Shown: one piece after another, positions 34,758 to 44,750 of the stretch
How the letters are laid out: every line of letters begins with the position of its first letter
Numbering within the stretch: position 1 is the stretch's first letter
DNA from: an uncultured Clostridia bacterium
GTDB lineage: Bacteria; Bacillota; Clostridia; Lachnospirales; CAG-274
NCBI GenBank assembly: GCA_947630475.1
Contig: CANRHR010000003.1
Coordinates: forward strand, 1-64,000
Length of the DNA: 64,000 nucleotides
Reading direction: 5' to 3'
Program-made: the position numbers and the translations under genes
Notes under the pieces: generated by a model
Seen by the model: only the letters and a program-made list of their open reading frames with translations
The model's database searches: none
What the model was told of the DNA's origin: nothing

Positions 34758-36125
34758 TCAGCTTTTATGTTTAATTTTGTGTTCCTTAAACAATTTCTTA
34801 AGTGTGAAAATCATTGTAATATAACATAATACAGCGCCGCTGAAATTGGAAACAGGCTCCGCCAAAAACACTCCGTAAACGCCTAGCCCGCCTATATAAG
34901 GCAGTGCCAAAGACAACGGAACCACTATAATTATTTTTCTCAGCATTGAAAAAAATATCGCCTGCTTTGATTGTCCCAATCCGACAAAAACAGACTGGCC
35001 GACAAATTGAAACGTCATCATAAAAAATCCAAAGAAAAAAATATGCATTGCAGGTATGCCCTTTGATATTAAATTAGGATCGGAATTAAACACTTTCATA
35101 ATCGGCTGAGGGAACATAAAAATAATCAGCCATACAAAAAGCATATAAACAACACCGAATACCGTTATAAATCCTACGGCTTTTTTTATGCGCTCAAATT
35201 TTCCTGCGCCAAAGTTAAAGCCAAGCACCGGCTGAGAGCCATGCGCCAACCCCTGTATAGGCAAAGCGGCAACCTCTCTTACCGAATTAAGCACAGTCAT
35301 AATGCCTACATACAAATCCCCGCCAAAGCTTTTTAAAGTTGTGTTGCATACTACCTGTACAACTCCGTTCGATGCCTGCATTACAAAGCCTGCCATACCA
35401 AGGCTTACAATTCTTTTTATGATTTTTAAATTTGGCGTTATATTGCTTTTTTTCAATTTTAAAATAGTTTTTCCGACTGTAAGAAAAGCTACAACCCAAA
35501 CAGAAGATATTAACTGAGAAATAATAGTTGCCGCTGCTGCTCCGGATATGCCCAGCTTAAATAAAAATATAAAAATAGGATCTAAAATAATATTTATCAC
35601 AGCACCTATAAGTATAGTTGCCATACCTTCTTTTGCAAAACCCTGAGAATTTATAAATCCGTTCATTCCCGTGCCAATCATAAACGAAGGCGTCCCAATC
35701 AAATAAATTTTAAGATACTCTGAGGCATATAAATAGCTTTCATTACCTGCACCAAAGGTATAAAGCATAGGCTTCATAAATATGTAGCAAAAAAGCATTA
35801 ATGCTGCCGAGCTTATGCACAACATAAAAAATGTACAGCCCATGATCTTTTCGGCATATTCAGGATCGTTCTTTCCTCTTGCAATCGAACAAAGAGGCGC
35901 TCCTCCCATTGCAAACAAATTTGTAAAAGCTGTAATAACAGTTATAACCGGAAACGTAACCCCCAAACCTGTTAATGCCATTGAAGAGGTATTAGGTATA
36001 TGCCCTATATAAATTCTGTCCACGATATTATACAGCATCTGTACAAGAAGAGCAATTGTCATAGGCACTGCAATAGCCGCAATATGCTTATATATATTTC
36101 CTTTTGAAAAATCGTTTTTATTCAT
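34758..36125 (-). CDS. MATE family efflux transporter
   Basis: A 455-residue, 12-segment cation-coupled multidrug exporter. The N-terminal IAVPMTIALLVQMLYNIVDRIYIG and INSQGFAKEGM, PVLGFNFGAGKFERIKKA are typical of the MepA/DinF-like clostridial branch. It starts after GAGGCC with ATG at 36125. Substrate cannot be inferred. Confidence 0.9.
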   Translation of the reverse strand: MNKNDFSKGNIYKHIAAIAVPMTIALLVQMLYNIVDRIYIGHIPNTSSMALTGLGVTFPVITVITAFTNLFAMGGAPLCSIARGKNDPEYAEKIMGCTFFMLCISSAALMLFCYIFMKPMLYTFGAGNESYLYASEYLKIYLIGTPSFMIGTGMNGFINSQGFAKEGMATILIGAVINIILDPIFIFLFKLGISGAAAATIISQLISSVWVVAFLTVGKTILKLKKSNITPNLKIIKRIVSLGMAGFVMQASNGVVQVVCNTTLKSFGGDLYVGIMTVLNSVREVAALPIQGLAHGSQPVLGFNFGAGKFERIKKAVGFITVFGVVYMLFVWLIIFMFPQPIMKVFNSDPNLISKGIPAMHIFFFGFFMMTFQFVGQSVFVGLGQSKQAIFFSMLRKIIIVVPLSLALPYIGGLGVYGVFLAEPVSNFSGAVLCYITMIFTLKKLFKEHKIKHKS

Positions 36126-36163
36126 TTTTTGGCCTCATTTTCCCGCAAAATAGTTTGTTGTTA

Positions 36164-36206
36164 ATATCCTCTTGCTTACGCTCTGAGAAGTCATAACCAA
36201 CGGCTG
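36164..36206. repeat. Dispersed intergenic repeat, second family
   Basis: TTGCTTACGCTCTGAGAAGT followed by CATAACCAACGGCTGTTAAT matches the family seen at 28411-28453. It abuts the stop codon of the SGNH gene at 36207. Confidence 0.55.
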
Positions 36207-37265
36207 TTAATCGTTTGGATAAACTCCTTTTTCCCTAAGCTTTTGTATAAAATTATAATCAACAATTTCAACGCCGCTGTGATTTAGATGGGCATCATCT
36301 CTAAAATTACTGTTTGTAAGCAGTTTTTCTTCTTCATTTATAATATTGTAATCAAAATACATAATATTGTTTTCTTTTGCTATTTCATCAATTCTGTTGT
36401 GAATAAGATAATAATTTTTAATATAGCCAAAAGAAACATTTGCCACAGGCGCTGTAACAAAAATAAGCTCAATATTGTTTTCACGGCACAAATCAATGAT
36501 TTTATAAAGATATTTTATTTGTTCAGGGCTTTCTTTCCAATTTTTTGCATCAAATTTTCTAAATTGATTCGTTTTGTCAAATTCATCCTCAAGCATATTG
36601 TAATTGCAGTAAGAATATCCCAAAGATCTGTATTGTTCTGTTCCCTCCTGCTTTTGTTTCCCTTTAAGGCTTACATTAAACCGATTTTCAATTTTTTTCT
36701 TATATTCATTATTTTTAAAAGCAAAATAATCCGCCTGATATCTAAAAATATCAGTATTATATTTTACTTTTTCCGCAATAGGAAAAACATTTTTTATGTA
36801 TTCCTCTTCAAGCTCCTTGTTTTTTAAAACCTGAAACAAAGTTGTTGCATTTTTTAATTCAAAATCCTCATCCAACATATCCCAATACACTTCCACAACA
36901 ACTTTTTCGGGGTTTTGGCAGTTTAAAACTTCTCTTAAGGTATAATAAGTTGAATCCATATGCTGAAGCGGCATTCCCATCTGATAAGAGCTTATGCCAA
37001 GCTCAGTATTAAAAATTAAAGGATCAAATGTACAATATGAATGAGATGAGCCTACAAAAACAAGATCCAAAGTATTTTTTTTAATAGAATAAAATTCGGC
37101 AAATCTTTTCTCATTGTAAGTATTTATAATATTTTCAGTGCTTGCTTCGGAATATTTATTGCCTATATAAACAACAACAGGTATTATAAGAATAATAAAA
37201 ATTATGATTTTAATTATTCCTATTATATTGCCTTTAAAACTGGAAGTATATAAATTCTCCTCCAT
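36207..37265 (-). CDS. SGNH-like membrane-anchored acyl-transfer partner
   Basis: A 352-residue protein. One membrane segment at residues about 12-30 is followed by an extracellular domain with the Ser block FVGSSHSYCTFDP, a substrate block LIFVTAPVANVS and the Asp/His block FRDDAHLNHSG. This matches DltD/AlgX-like SGNH proteins that work with MBOAT acyltransferases. The start overlaps the MBOAT gene by 32 bases, so the two are translationally coupled. The modified polymer is unknown. Confidence 0.75.
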   Translation of the reverse strand: MEENLYTSSFKGNIIGIIKIIIFIILIIPVVVYIGNKYSEASTENIINTYNEKRFAEFYSIKKNTLDLVFVGSSHSYCTFDPLIFNTELGISSYQMGMPLQHMDSTYYTLREVLNCQNPEKVVVEVYWDMLDEDFELKNATTLFQVLKNKELEEEYIKNVFPIAEKVKYNTDIFRYQADYFAFKNNEYKKKIENRFNVSLKGKQKQEGTEQYRSLGYSYCNYNMLEDEFDKTNQFRKFDAKNWKESPEQIKYLYKIIDLCRENNIELIFVTAPVANVSFGYIKNYYLIHNRIDEIAKENNIMYFDYNIINEEEKLLTNSNFRDDAHLNHSGVEIVDYNFIQKLREKGVYPND

Positions 37266-38685
37266 TTGAAAACACCCCCAATGCCAAAATGATTACAGCC
37301 AATATGTAATAACAAACAAACCTTAAAATATACGGCAGCTTTTTAAGGCTTTCATAAATAGGAGCTTTAAACTCAATAAGCTCATTGATAAACAAAAACA
37401 AAATGCTTAAGCAAAGTATTATAATCTCAAAAAGCTGAAGATTAAAGGAATTTAAAATTTCATAAATATATTGGATATCATTTATTTTGTTTATATCGTT
37501 AAATAAATTTGATATAATTAAAAATGCATCTCCTATTGTATTTGCCCTGAAAAAAATCCATGCAAAAGAAACCAAAATAAAGCATATGACTATTTGAAAC
37601 GGCTTAAATTTAAATTTATCAAGTTTTAAAAACGATAAAATTTTATCCTTAATATCTCCTATTATTCTATAAAGGCCATGAATAACGCCCCATAATATAA
37701 AAGTCCAGTTTGCTCCATGCCATAAACCGCTTAAGACAAAAGTAACAAACAAATTAAAATACTTTCTTGGCTCGGATACCCTTCCTCCGCCCAAAGGGAT
37801 ATAAACATAATCTCTAAACCAGCTTGAAAGAGAAATATGCCATCTTTTCCAAAAATCTTTAATATTTAAAGCAAAGTAAGGCCTGTTAAAATTAACCATA
37901 AGATTTATGCCGAAACATTTTGCGCTTCCTCTGGCTATATCAGTGTAGCCGCTGAAATCACAATAAATTTGTATAGTAAACAGAAAGGCGGCAAAAATAT
38001 AAGCCAAGCCTGTAAAATCATTAATATTATTATAAACGCAGTCAACCACAACAGCCGCCCTGTCAGCTATAACCACTTTTTTAAAATAACCTATAAGCAT
38101 CAGCTCAATTCCATCTATAAGCCTGTTTACATCAAATTTTTTTCTTTCAAAAAATTGAATAAAAAGCCTGTCCGCTCTTTCAATCGGCCCTGCGACAAGC
38201 TGAGGAAAAAACGTTATATACAACGTAAATTTAAGATAGCTTTTAATCGGCCTAAAGTTTCCTTTATATATATCTATGGTATAGCTTGCCGCCTGGAATG
38301 TATAAAATGATATCCCCATAGGCAAAATTATATCAAAATCCTTTATCGGATATTTCCATCCTAAAAATTCATACAAAGCCATAAAGCTGTGATTTACAAA
38401 AACCATATATTTGAATATAAATAAAAAGCCAAAATTTATTATAAGGCTTAAAATTAAAAGCCTTTTTTTACCTTTTTCTGTTTTTGAATGAAAAATTTTT
38501 TTTGAAATGAAGAAATTTATAAAGCTTGTAAATAAAATTAAAACTATAAGCTCCGCTCTCCAAAACATATAAAAAATACAGCTTGATATTAAAAGTATTA
38601 TCCACCTTACTTTGTGGGGAGAAATATAATATAAAATTAAAACTGCAATAAAAAACAAAATATAGTTAAATGAATTGAATACCAT
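37234..38685 (-). CDS. MBOAT family O-acyltransferase (AlgI/DltB-like)
   Basis: A 483-residue polytopic membrane protein. The signature LSGLWHGANWTFILWG holds the catalytic His, and FKRWHISLSSWFRDYVYIPLGG, here DFWKRWHISLSSWFRDYVYI, is the conserved AlgI block. The family transfers acetyl or other acyl groups across the membrane onto exopolysaccharide, teichoic acid or peptidoglycan. ATG at 38685 follows GGAGG by 7 bases. It pairs with the SGNH protein downstream. Confidence 0.9.
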   Translation of the reverse strand: MVFNSFNYILFFIAVLILYYISPHKVRWIILLISSCIFYMFWRAELIVLILFTSFINFFISKKIFHSKTEKGKKRLLILSLIINFGFLFIFKYMVFVNHSFMALYEFLGWKYPIKDFDIILPMGISFYTFQAASYTIDIYKGNFRPIKSYLKFTLYITFFPQLVAGPIERADRLFIQFFERKKFDVNRLIDGIELMLIGYFKKVVIADRAAVVVDCVYNNINDFTGLAYIFAAFLFTIQIYCDFSGYTDIARGSAKCFGINLMVNFNRPYFALNIKDFWKRWHISLSSWFRDYVYIPLGGGRVSEPRKYFNLFVTFVLSGLWHGANWTFILWGVIHGLYRIIGDIKDKILSFLKLDKFKFKPFQIVICFILVSFAWIFFRANTIGDAFLIISNLFNDINKINDIQYIYEILNSFNLQLFEIIILCLSILFLFINELIEFKAPIYESLKKLPYILRFVCYYILAVIILALGVFSNGGEFIYFQF

Positions 38686-38887
38686 ATTTTTTCCTCCATT
38701 AAAAATCTTGACAAGCTCTGTTATAAAAAATTTACAGTTTATGCCTGCCAAATAAATTTCTCATATTTTCGGCTGATTCTTATTTTGGGCATAAAAACAA
38801 GCCTGCCGAAAAGCATACCGAGAAATTACAAAAAGCCGATGCCGCAAATCAAAATTGACAAGGGCACCGACCTTTAAAAGCATAGCT

Positions 38888-39565
38888 TTATTCGCCAATT
38901 CCAAGTTCAGCTTTCATTTTTTCCAGTTCGGATTCAACGTCGGAAGATGAAGAATTTAAATATTTATCGGCTATATCCGATACAGATGACGGGTCTTTTC
39001 CAAGCTCCGCTTCGGCTTCGGCGCTGTCCAGCATTTTATTTGCTTTTTCTTCCATTCTTTCAAATGATGAAATGCTGGATTGAGAATTCATTCCCATAAC
39101 AGCCTTATTTACAGCCTGCTGCGCTCTTGCAACGGAAACTTTTGTTTTAACGGCATTTTTACGGCTTTCCAAAGCGGAAATATCCGCCACAAGTTTTTCA
39201 TACATTTTTTTCATTTTTTTAGAACTTGCCTTTGCCGCATCATAAGACTGCCTAAGCGAAGCTGCTGTGGCTTCAAGCTGCTGTTTTTGAGCTATCAAAG
39301 CCCTTGCATCGTCTTCATTGCCTGCCTTAAGCGCAGCCTGAGAAGCTTTTAAATATTTTTCTATTCCCTCCGTACATTCGTCCAATCTTCTCTTTGCCAT
39401 TTTTTCATCAGCAATAACGCTTGCCGTTTCTTTTTTAACCTCCGCAAGATTTTCTCTTAAATTTCTGAGTGTTTGATCTACCATCTTGGCAGGATCTTCG
39501 GCTTTATCCAAAAGTGCATTTATATTTGATTTCATAATATCCGAAAAACGTGTTAATATTCCCAT
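38888..39565 (-). CDS. PspA/IM30 family membrane-stress protein
   Basis: A 225-residue helical ESCRT-III-like protein that coats stressed membranes. MGILTRFSDIMKSNINALLD begins the protein, with EDPAKMVDQTLRNLRENL and long coiled-coil helices; C-terminal LEKMKAELG ends it. The ATG at 39565 follows AAAGGAG; 37 codons open upstream are not used. It lies 22 bases after a membrane protein gene in the same operon. Confidence 0.92.
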   Translation of the reverse strand: MGILTRFSDIMKSNINALLDKAEDPAKMVDQTLRNLRENLAEVKKETASVIADEKMAKRRLDECTEGIEKYLKASQAALKAGNEDDARALIAQKQQLEATAASLRQSYDAAKASSKKMKKMYEKLVADISALESRKNAVKTKVSVARAQQAVNKAVMGMNSQSSISSFERMEEKANKMLDSAEAEAELGKDPSSVSDIADKYLNSSSSDVESELEKMKAELGIGE

Positions 39566-39587
39566 AATTAAACTCTCCTTTATAATT

Positions 39588-40562
39588 TTATTTTTTATCC
39601 AAATCTTCAAAATTTTCCAACTCTTCCAATGATGCATTGAGTATGCGCTCGGTTTCCGCCGCACGCTGAGCCTCATGCTTTCGTTTTATAACAATAACTG
39701 CAATTATTCCTCCCACAGCCGCAAAAACAATAAGCAGAACAACAGCCGCTTTTGCAATATCAAAAACAGTGGTTGATTTTGTCATTATACGCTTTGCCGT
39801 ATCGTTAAAAACATTGCATACAAAAGCACTGTCATTTTCGTCACTGTTAAACCAATAATCCCAATAGCTCCAAAATACCTCTTCTGCTTGCGCATCCATA
39901 ACAGTGGTTGTGTTATAGCCCTCAACTATGCTTGAATAACATTCGTCACTGTATGGATCATCAAAATAAACCCATAAAAAAGCATCTTCATTTTTAACAA
40001 CATCTGTAAAATAATTTTGTGCAAAATATTCTCTTTCTTCTTCGGTATCGGTATTTTCATCAATAGAAACCGCATAAAACCACGGCTGAATACCCGTAAG
40101 CTTATAAAAGCTTTGTATCTGTCTGCTTACTGAATTTTCGTTGATTTGAAGCTTTGAAGAATTGTTATGTACACAGTCATTATTCCAGCTTGAGCCTGAA
40201 ATAGGTTCTCTGTTTACAGTGCTTGCAGGTATTGACGATGCCTTTGGAGCGGACAAAAACATACAAAAAGAAAAAACCATAAATAAAAAGGCAAAAAAAA
40301 TCAAATAAAACCAAAACGGCGCCTTTGTTGTATATATCGGGCCATAATTATTGTATGACGACTGTCTCGGAAAACCGATAAACCCCCTTGAAGGCCTATA
40401 TGACGGAATACCCTGCCCTCCAAACGGAAAGCCGTTATATCCATGTGAGCTTCTTCCTCTGCTTGAAGAAAGACTGCTGTGACTTGAAACATGATGTGAA
40501 TGAGTGCTTGAATGAGAACCTCCGGAATGACCGGTTGAATGACCTGACGAACCTCTGCTCAT
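39588..40562 (-). CDS. Ser/His/Gly-rich membrane protein of unknown function
   Basis: A 324-residue protein. Residues 1-60 are almost entirely Ser, His, Gly and Arg, a low-complexity possible metal-binding region. Two membrane segments (about 83-105 and 270-292) enclose a region with KLTGIQPWFYAVSI, FLWVYFDDPYSDECYSS and VFWSYWDYWF, reminiscent of TPM-like domains. It precedes pspA in one operon, suggesting a role in membrane stress. I do not recognise a named family. Confidence 0.7.
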   Translation of the reverse strand: MSRGSSGHSTGHSGGSHSSTHSHHVSSHSSLSSSRGRSSHGYNGFPFGGQGIPSYRPSRGFIGFPRQSSYNNYGPIYTTKAPFWFYLIFFAFLFMVFSFCMFLSAPKASSIPASTVNREPISGSSWNNDCVHNNSSKLQINENSVSRQIQSFYKLTGIQPWFYAVSIDENTDTEEEREYFAQNYFTDVVKNEDAFLWVYFDDPYSDECYSSIVEGYNTTTVMDAQAEEVFWSYWDYWFNSDENDSAFVCNVFNDTAKRIMTKSTTVFDIAKAAVVLLIVFAAVGGIIAVIVIKRKHEAQRAAETERILNASLEELENFEDLDKK

Positions 40563-40881
40563 AATCGGTATCTCCTTTGCTTTAATTTATGCATATAACC
40601 GACAACTATCATTAACTATGCTTAATGATATCATAAAATTTATATGTATACAACATAATTGCAAAAATAAATTTTTGATAAAACAATTTAAAAAACATTG
40701 AATATTTTTTCAATTTATTGTAAGATAATATAAAATATATAAGGTAAAAATCTATTTTTAAAAGCTTTTTAAACTCTGTATCAAACCTCATTTGCTTTTA
40801 AAAAGCTCGGATAAAATTTTATTTTTGTACTGATTATTAATACCTCATTAATGAACAATTTTTCAAACAAAGGAGAATTAT

Positions 40882-41139
40882 ATGAATTCAACAAAAAATT
40901 TTTGGATATTTTTAATTGTATTAATATCAGGGCTTGTTATAGGCGGCTTTATAGGCAGCACTTTGGGTGATTTCCCATTTTTCGCTTGGCTCAATTACGG
41001 AAAAACAATAGGCTTTACTTCACCGTTGGTGCTTGATCTTGAAATAATAAAAATAAACTTCGGAATAACCGTTCACTTCAGCATATGCGGAATAATAGGA
41101 ATGATTTTGGCAATATTAATTTATAAAAAATTCAACTGA
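40882..41139 (+). CDS. DUF4321 membrane protein
   Basis: An 85-residue protein with two hydrophobic segments (FWIFLIVLISGLVIGGFIGS and the C-terminal half). The ending FGITVHFSICGIIGMILAI is typical of DUF4321, a small protein conserved next to maf-mreB in Clostridia. It starts after AAAGGAG. The 319-base gap upstream holds an AGCTTTTTAAA/TTTAAAAAGCT inverted repeat but no gene. Confidence 0.8.
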   Translation: MNSTKNFWIFLIVLISGLVIGGFIGSTLGDFPFFAWLNYGKTIGFTSPLVLDLEIIKINFGITVHFSICGIIGMILAILIYKKFN

Positions 41140-41160
41140 CAATAAAATTATTAACATTTT

Positions 41161-41346
41161 CTGAGTGTCGCAAAAGTCCAAGTGAACTTTTGCGAGAGAG
41201 AGCAGATGTATAAACAGCTAATTCCATCGGGATTAAAAATTCCTTGAAACTCGCTGTTTTCCTCGTCGGAAGTGAATTACGCCTGAGGATTATAAGTCTG
41301 CGATGCTTTAAGTTACTTGTTCAAAGCAGAGTTTTTTGACAGTCTG
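41161..41346 (+). repeat. Structured dispersed element, copy B
   Basis: It begins TGAGTGTCG and ends GACAGTCTG. The first hairpin is CGCAAAAGT/ACTTTTGCG, where copies C and D have CGAAAAAGT/ACTTTTTCG, a compensated A-T to C-G change. The AAACAGC/GCTGTTT stem is intact; the third hairpin has two mismatches. ATTTT borders it on both sides (41156-41160 and 41347-41351). It ends 30 bases before maf. Confidence 0.8.
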
Positions 41347-41376
41347 ATTTTTGCTTTACCAAAGGGAGATATAAAA

Positions 41377-42009
41377 ATGATCCGTTTTGTATTGGCTTCA
41401 TCTTCTCCAAGAAGAAGTGAAATATTAAAACAAATGCAGTTAAATTTTGACGTTATAAAAAGTGACTGCTCCGAATATATAGAAGATAACGTTCCGCCTC
41501 AAGATGTCGTTAAAATTTTAGCCGAAAGAAAGGCTTTAAATGTTATTGAAAAGCTTAATAATGATTATAATAAATACAACAAGGTTGTTTTAATTTCAGC
41601 CGATACGATTGTAAGCATAAACAATACAATATTGGGAAAGCCCAAAAATCAAAATGACGCTTTTGAGATGCTCAAAATGCTTAGCGGCAAAAAGCATACA
41701 GTTTCAACTGGAATGAGCGTTGTCATTCTGACCGAAAACGATATGAAAATAACAACCTGTCTTACCGAAAGCAATGTATATTTTAAACCTCTGTGTGAAG
41801 AGCTTATCAATGCTTATATAAAAACAGGCGAACCTATGGATAAAGCAGGTTCTTATGCGGTTCAAGGCTTTGGCTCAATGCTCATAAAAAGGCTGGAAGG
41901 TGACTTTTTTTCCGTTATGGGGCTTTCTGCATCCAAGCTTTATGATATTTTAAAAGATAATTCGATAGATATATTAATTAATCGCCAAAAAATTTATTCC
42001 GTTAATTAA
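41377..42009 (+). CDS. maf: Maf family nucleotide pyrophosphatase
   Basis: A 210-residue house-cleaning pyrophosphatase for dTTP/UTP and modified nucleotides. It opens with FVLASSSPRRSEILKQM and has ISADTIVSINNTILGKPKN, SGKKHTVSTGMSVV and KAGSYAVQGFGSMLIKRLEGD. ATG at 41377 follows GGGAGA; the frame is open 20 codons upstream only because it runs into repeat copy B. It heads the cell-shape cluster. Confidence 0.93.
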   Translation: MIRFVLASSSPRRSEILKQMQLNFDVIKSDCSEYIEDNVPPQDVVKILAERKALNVIEKLNNDYNKYNKVVLISADTIVSINNTILGKPKNQNDAFEMLKMLSGKKHTVSTGMSVVILTENDMKITTCLTESNVYFKPLCEELINAYIKTGEPMDKAGSYAVQGFGSMLIKRLEGDFFSVMGLSASKLYDILKDNSIDILINRQKIYSVN

Positions 42010-42211
42010 GTTTATATTGATTAAAAATAAAAAAAGATGTATTATATAATATATTGCAGTGTCAAAAATTATTTGCCGAAAGGCTTCGTACTGCTTAATC
42101 GGATAAAATACTTTCCTCATAAATAATTTTTATAGCTTATTTTCTATAAAAATATGATATGCAGTTTGGTTTTATCATAATATTTTTAATTATAAATTTG
42201 GAGGTAACATA

Positions 42212-43243
42212 ATGTTTACAAAGGACATAGGAATTGATTTAGGTACTGCCAATACTCTTGTTTTCGTAAAAGGAAAGGGAATTATTATAAATGAACCATC
42301 CGTTGTTGCCATAAACAGCCTTACAAAAGAAGTGTTGGCTGTAGGTGACGATGCTAAAAAAATGATAGGAAGAACCCCTGCCGCAATACAGGCAATACGC
42401 CCGATGAAAGATGGCGTTATTGCGGATTTTGAGGTTACTCAGGCAATGCTTCGTTATTTTATAAACAAAGCATATAACAGCTCATTTTCAAAGCCAAGAA
42501 TCATAATCTGTGTTCCCTCAGGCGTTACTGAGGTTGAAAAAAGAGCTGTAATAGAAGCGGCCATGGCAGCCGGCGCAAAAGAAAAAAACGCTTACCTTAT
42601 AGAAGAGCCTATGGCAGCGGCTATAGGCGCCGGGCTTCCCGTTGAAGAGCCTATAGGCAATATGATAGTCGATATAGGCGGCGGTACAAGTGAAGTTGCT
42701 GTTGTTTCGCTCGGCGGAATAGTAACAAGCAAATCAATCAGGGTTGCCGGAGATGAATTTGATTCTCATATAGTAAATTATATTAAAAAAGAATATAATC
42801 TTTCAATAGGAGAAAGAAGCGCAGAAATGATCAAGCTTACTATAGGATGCGCATATCTTGAGGAAAAAGAAAAGAATGAGTCTATGGATGTAAGAGGTCT
42901 TGATTTGGTTTCAGGTCTTCCCAAAACAATCAAGCTTACGGCGGAAGAAATATTAACGGCATTAAAAGAGCCTGTAAATGATATTATAGATGCAATAAAA
43001 TTTTCTCTTGAAAAAACTCCTCCCGAATTGGGCGCAGATATTATGGAATCAGGCATTTATTTGGCCGGAGGTGGCGCTCTGCTCAGAGGTCTTGACAAGC
43101 TGGTTTCCGCCGAAACAGGTATGCCCGTTCACATAGCAAACGAACCTCTTAATTGTGTTGCCCTTGGAACAGGTCTTGTTCTTGAGCATATAGATACATT
43201 GAAAACAGTGCTTATTTCATCACAAAAACTTAGAATGAATTAA
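42212..43243 (+). CDS. mreB: Rod-shape actin homologue MreB
   Basis: A 343-residue filament protein that guides lateral wall synthesis. The phosphate loop [38 protein letters not shown] and [11 protein letters not shown] are the actin-fold nucleotide motifs. It starts after GGAGG, behind a 200-base gap that may carry a promoter, and is followed by mreC. Confidence 0.96.
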   Translation: MFTKDIGIDLGTANTLVFVKGKGIIINEPSVVAINSLTKEVLAVGDDAKKMIGRTPAAIQAIRPMKDGVIADFEVTQAMLRYFINKAYNSSFSKPRIIICVPSGVTEVEKRAVIEAAMAAGAKEKNAYLIEEPMAAAIGAGLPVEEPIGNMIVDIGGGTSEVAVVSLGGIVTSKSIRVAGDEFDSHIVNYIKKEYNLSIGERSAEMIKLTIGCAYLEEKEKNESMDVRGLDLVSGLPKTIKLTAEEILTALKEPVNDIIDAIKFSLEKTPPELGADIMESGIYLAGGGALLRGLDKLVSAETGMPVHIANEPLNCVALGTGLVLEHIDTLKTVLISSQKLRMN

Positions 43244-43254
43244 GGAGTTATAAA

Positions 43255-44139
43255 TTGGAGTTTATAAGCAAACACAAAAAATGGATATTTACTTTATTGA
43301 TACTCTGCTGTGCAGCTATTGCCGGCTTAACATTAAACAGAGCTAAATTTTCCGTTTTGGAAAACGCATTCGGATTTGTTATTGTGCCCATACAAAATTT
43401 TAATACTTCCGTTTCGGGCTGGCTTAAGAGCAAAATAAACATTATAACAAATCTTAATGATATAGAAAACGAAAACATTGCATTAAAAGCCGAGCTTGAA
43501 AACAAAACCGAGCTTGAAAACAAAGTTAAGCTTCTTGAAAGAGAAAATGAAAAACTTAACGAACTTTTGGAAACAGATTCAAAATACGGAAACTACCCTA
43601 CTATCTCAGCTAAAATTATTGCTAAAGACCCCGGCAATTGGTATGATAATTTTACAATCGATAAAGGAAGCAAGGATGGGCTTGAAAAAAATATGGTTGT
43701 TCTTGCCGCCGGAGGGCTTGTCGGCAGAATAAAAGAATGTGGCTTATTTTATTCAAAAGTGGTTTCTTTAATTGACGACAGCGATTCGGTTAGCTCAAAA
43801 AGCCTAAGAACCGACGATATAGGATTTGTAAGAGGCGACCTTTCCCAAAAAAACTTATGCCGCATGGACTATATAGACAATGATGCCGAGATTATTGAAG
43901 GAGATGAAATCATAACATCTCATTTAAGTGAAATTTATCCTCCCGGCATAACAATAGGCTATGTTAAAGAAATAAAGCCGGATACAAACACATTAACCAA
44001 AGTTGCTATAATCGAACCTACCGTTGATTTTAAGCATCTTGAAAATGTTCTGGTTATTACTCACTCATACGAAAAAACAAATATTTCAACTGTGCCCGAA
44101 GATGAAACATCTGAAAGCACAGCTGATTCGGAGGGATAA
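43255..44139 (+). CDS. mreC: Rod-shape protein MreC
   Basis: A 294-residue bitopic protein linking MreB to PBP2. A membrane segment (about residues 10-28) is followed by a coiled coil (about 65-105, ENENIALKAELENKTELENK) and the beta-barrel domain with KDPGNWYDNFTIDKGSKDGL. It starts at TTG, set by TAAGGAG 8 bases upstream. Its Ser/Glu/Asp-rich tail is probably disordered. Confidence 0.93.
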   Translation: MEFISKHKKWIFTLLILCCAAIAGLTLNRAKFSVLENAFGFVIVPIQNFNTSVSGWLKSKINIITNLNDIENENIALKAELENKTELENKVKLLERENEKLNELLETDSKYGNYPTISAKIIAKDPGNWYDNFTIDKGSKDGLEKNMVVLAAGGLVGRIKECGLFYSKVVSLIDDSDSVSSKSLRTDDIGFVRGDLSQKNLCRMDYIDNDAEIIEGDEIITSHLSEIYPPGITIGYVKEIKPDTNTLTKVAIIEPTVDFKHLENVLVITHSYEKTNISTVPEDETSESTADSEG

Positions 44140-44141
44140 TT

Positions 44142-44654
44142 TTGCGTTGGTTTATTACAGCCTTAATTTTGATTATAAATCTTATTTTGCAGTCTACCCT
44201 CTTTGAATACATAGCTATTATAGGCATAAAGCCAAATACAGCCCTTATAATAGTTGTTTGTACAGCATTTATGAGGGGAGAAAATGAAGGCGTTATAACA
44301 GGAGCTTTCGCAGGCTTTTTGCAAGATTCTTTCTTTGGTATGTTTATTGGGCTTCATATGTTTTTATATATGGTAACGGGTTATTTATGCGGAAAATTTT
44401 TAAGCGGATTTTACAAAGAAAGTATAATTATTCCTGTTCTTATAACATTAATTTCAACATTTTGTTATGAATTTTTGTTTTATATTTTTTCAATACTGCT
44501 TAGGGGATATACAAATTTCCCATATTTTTTAAGCACAATTATATTGCCCGAAATGGTATACAGCGCTATTTTTTCACTTTTACTTTACAGACTGCTGTAT
44601 AAAATTAATATGTGGCTTGAAGAAAAATATAAATACAGACGAAAGGTATTTTAA
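44142..44654 (+). CDS. mreD: Rod-shape protein MreD
   Basis: A 170-residue membrane protein with five or six hydrophobic segments and the typical FMRGENEGVITGAFAGFLQD block. It starts at TTG after GGAGGG, two bases behind mreC. Its stop codon lies within the outer arm of the following palindrome. Confidence 0.9.
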   Translation: MRWFITALILIINLILQSTLFEYIAIIGIKPNTALIIVVCTAFMRGENEGVITGAFAGFLQDSFFGMFIGLHMFLYMVTGYLCGKFLSGFYKESIIIPVLITLISTFCYEFLFYIFSILLRGYTNFPYFLSTIILPEMVYSAIFSLLLYRLLYKINMWLEEKYKYRRKVF

Positions 44655-44704
44655 CCAAAAAGTAAGTACCGGCCTATTATACGGCAGGTACTTACTCGGT
44701 TAAA
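44650..44704. repeat. REP-like palindrome with paired outer tails
   Basis: Outer arms TTTAACC (44650-44656) and GGTTAAA (44698-44704) enclose AGTAAGTACC/GGTACTTACT (44661-44670 and 44687-44696) and a small loop. It is the cleanest copy of the family whose tail recurs across the window. Confidence 0.7.
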
Positions 44705-44750
44705 TTATAACTCTTAATTATAGTTTACTCTATTTTGTATAAATAATATA

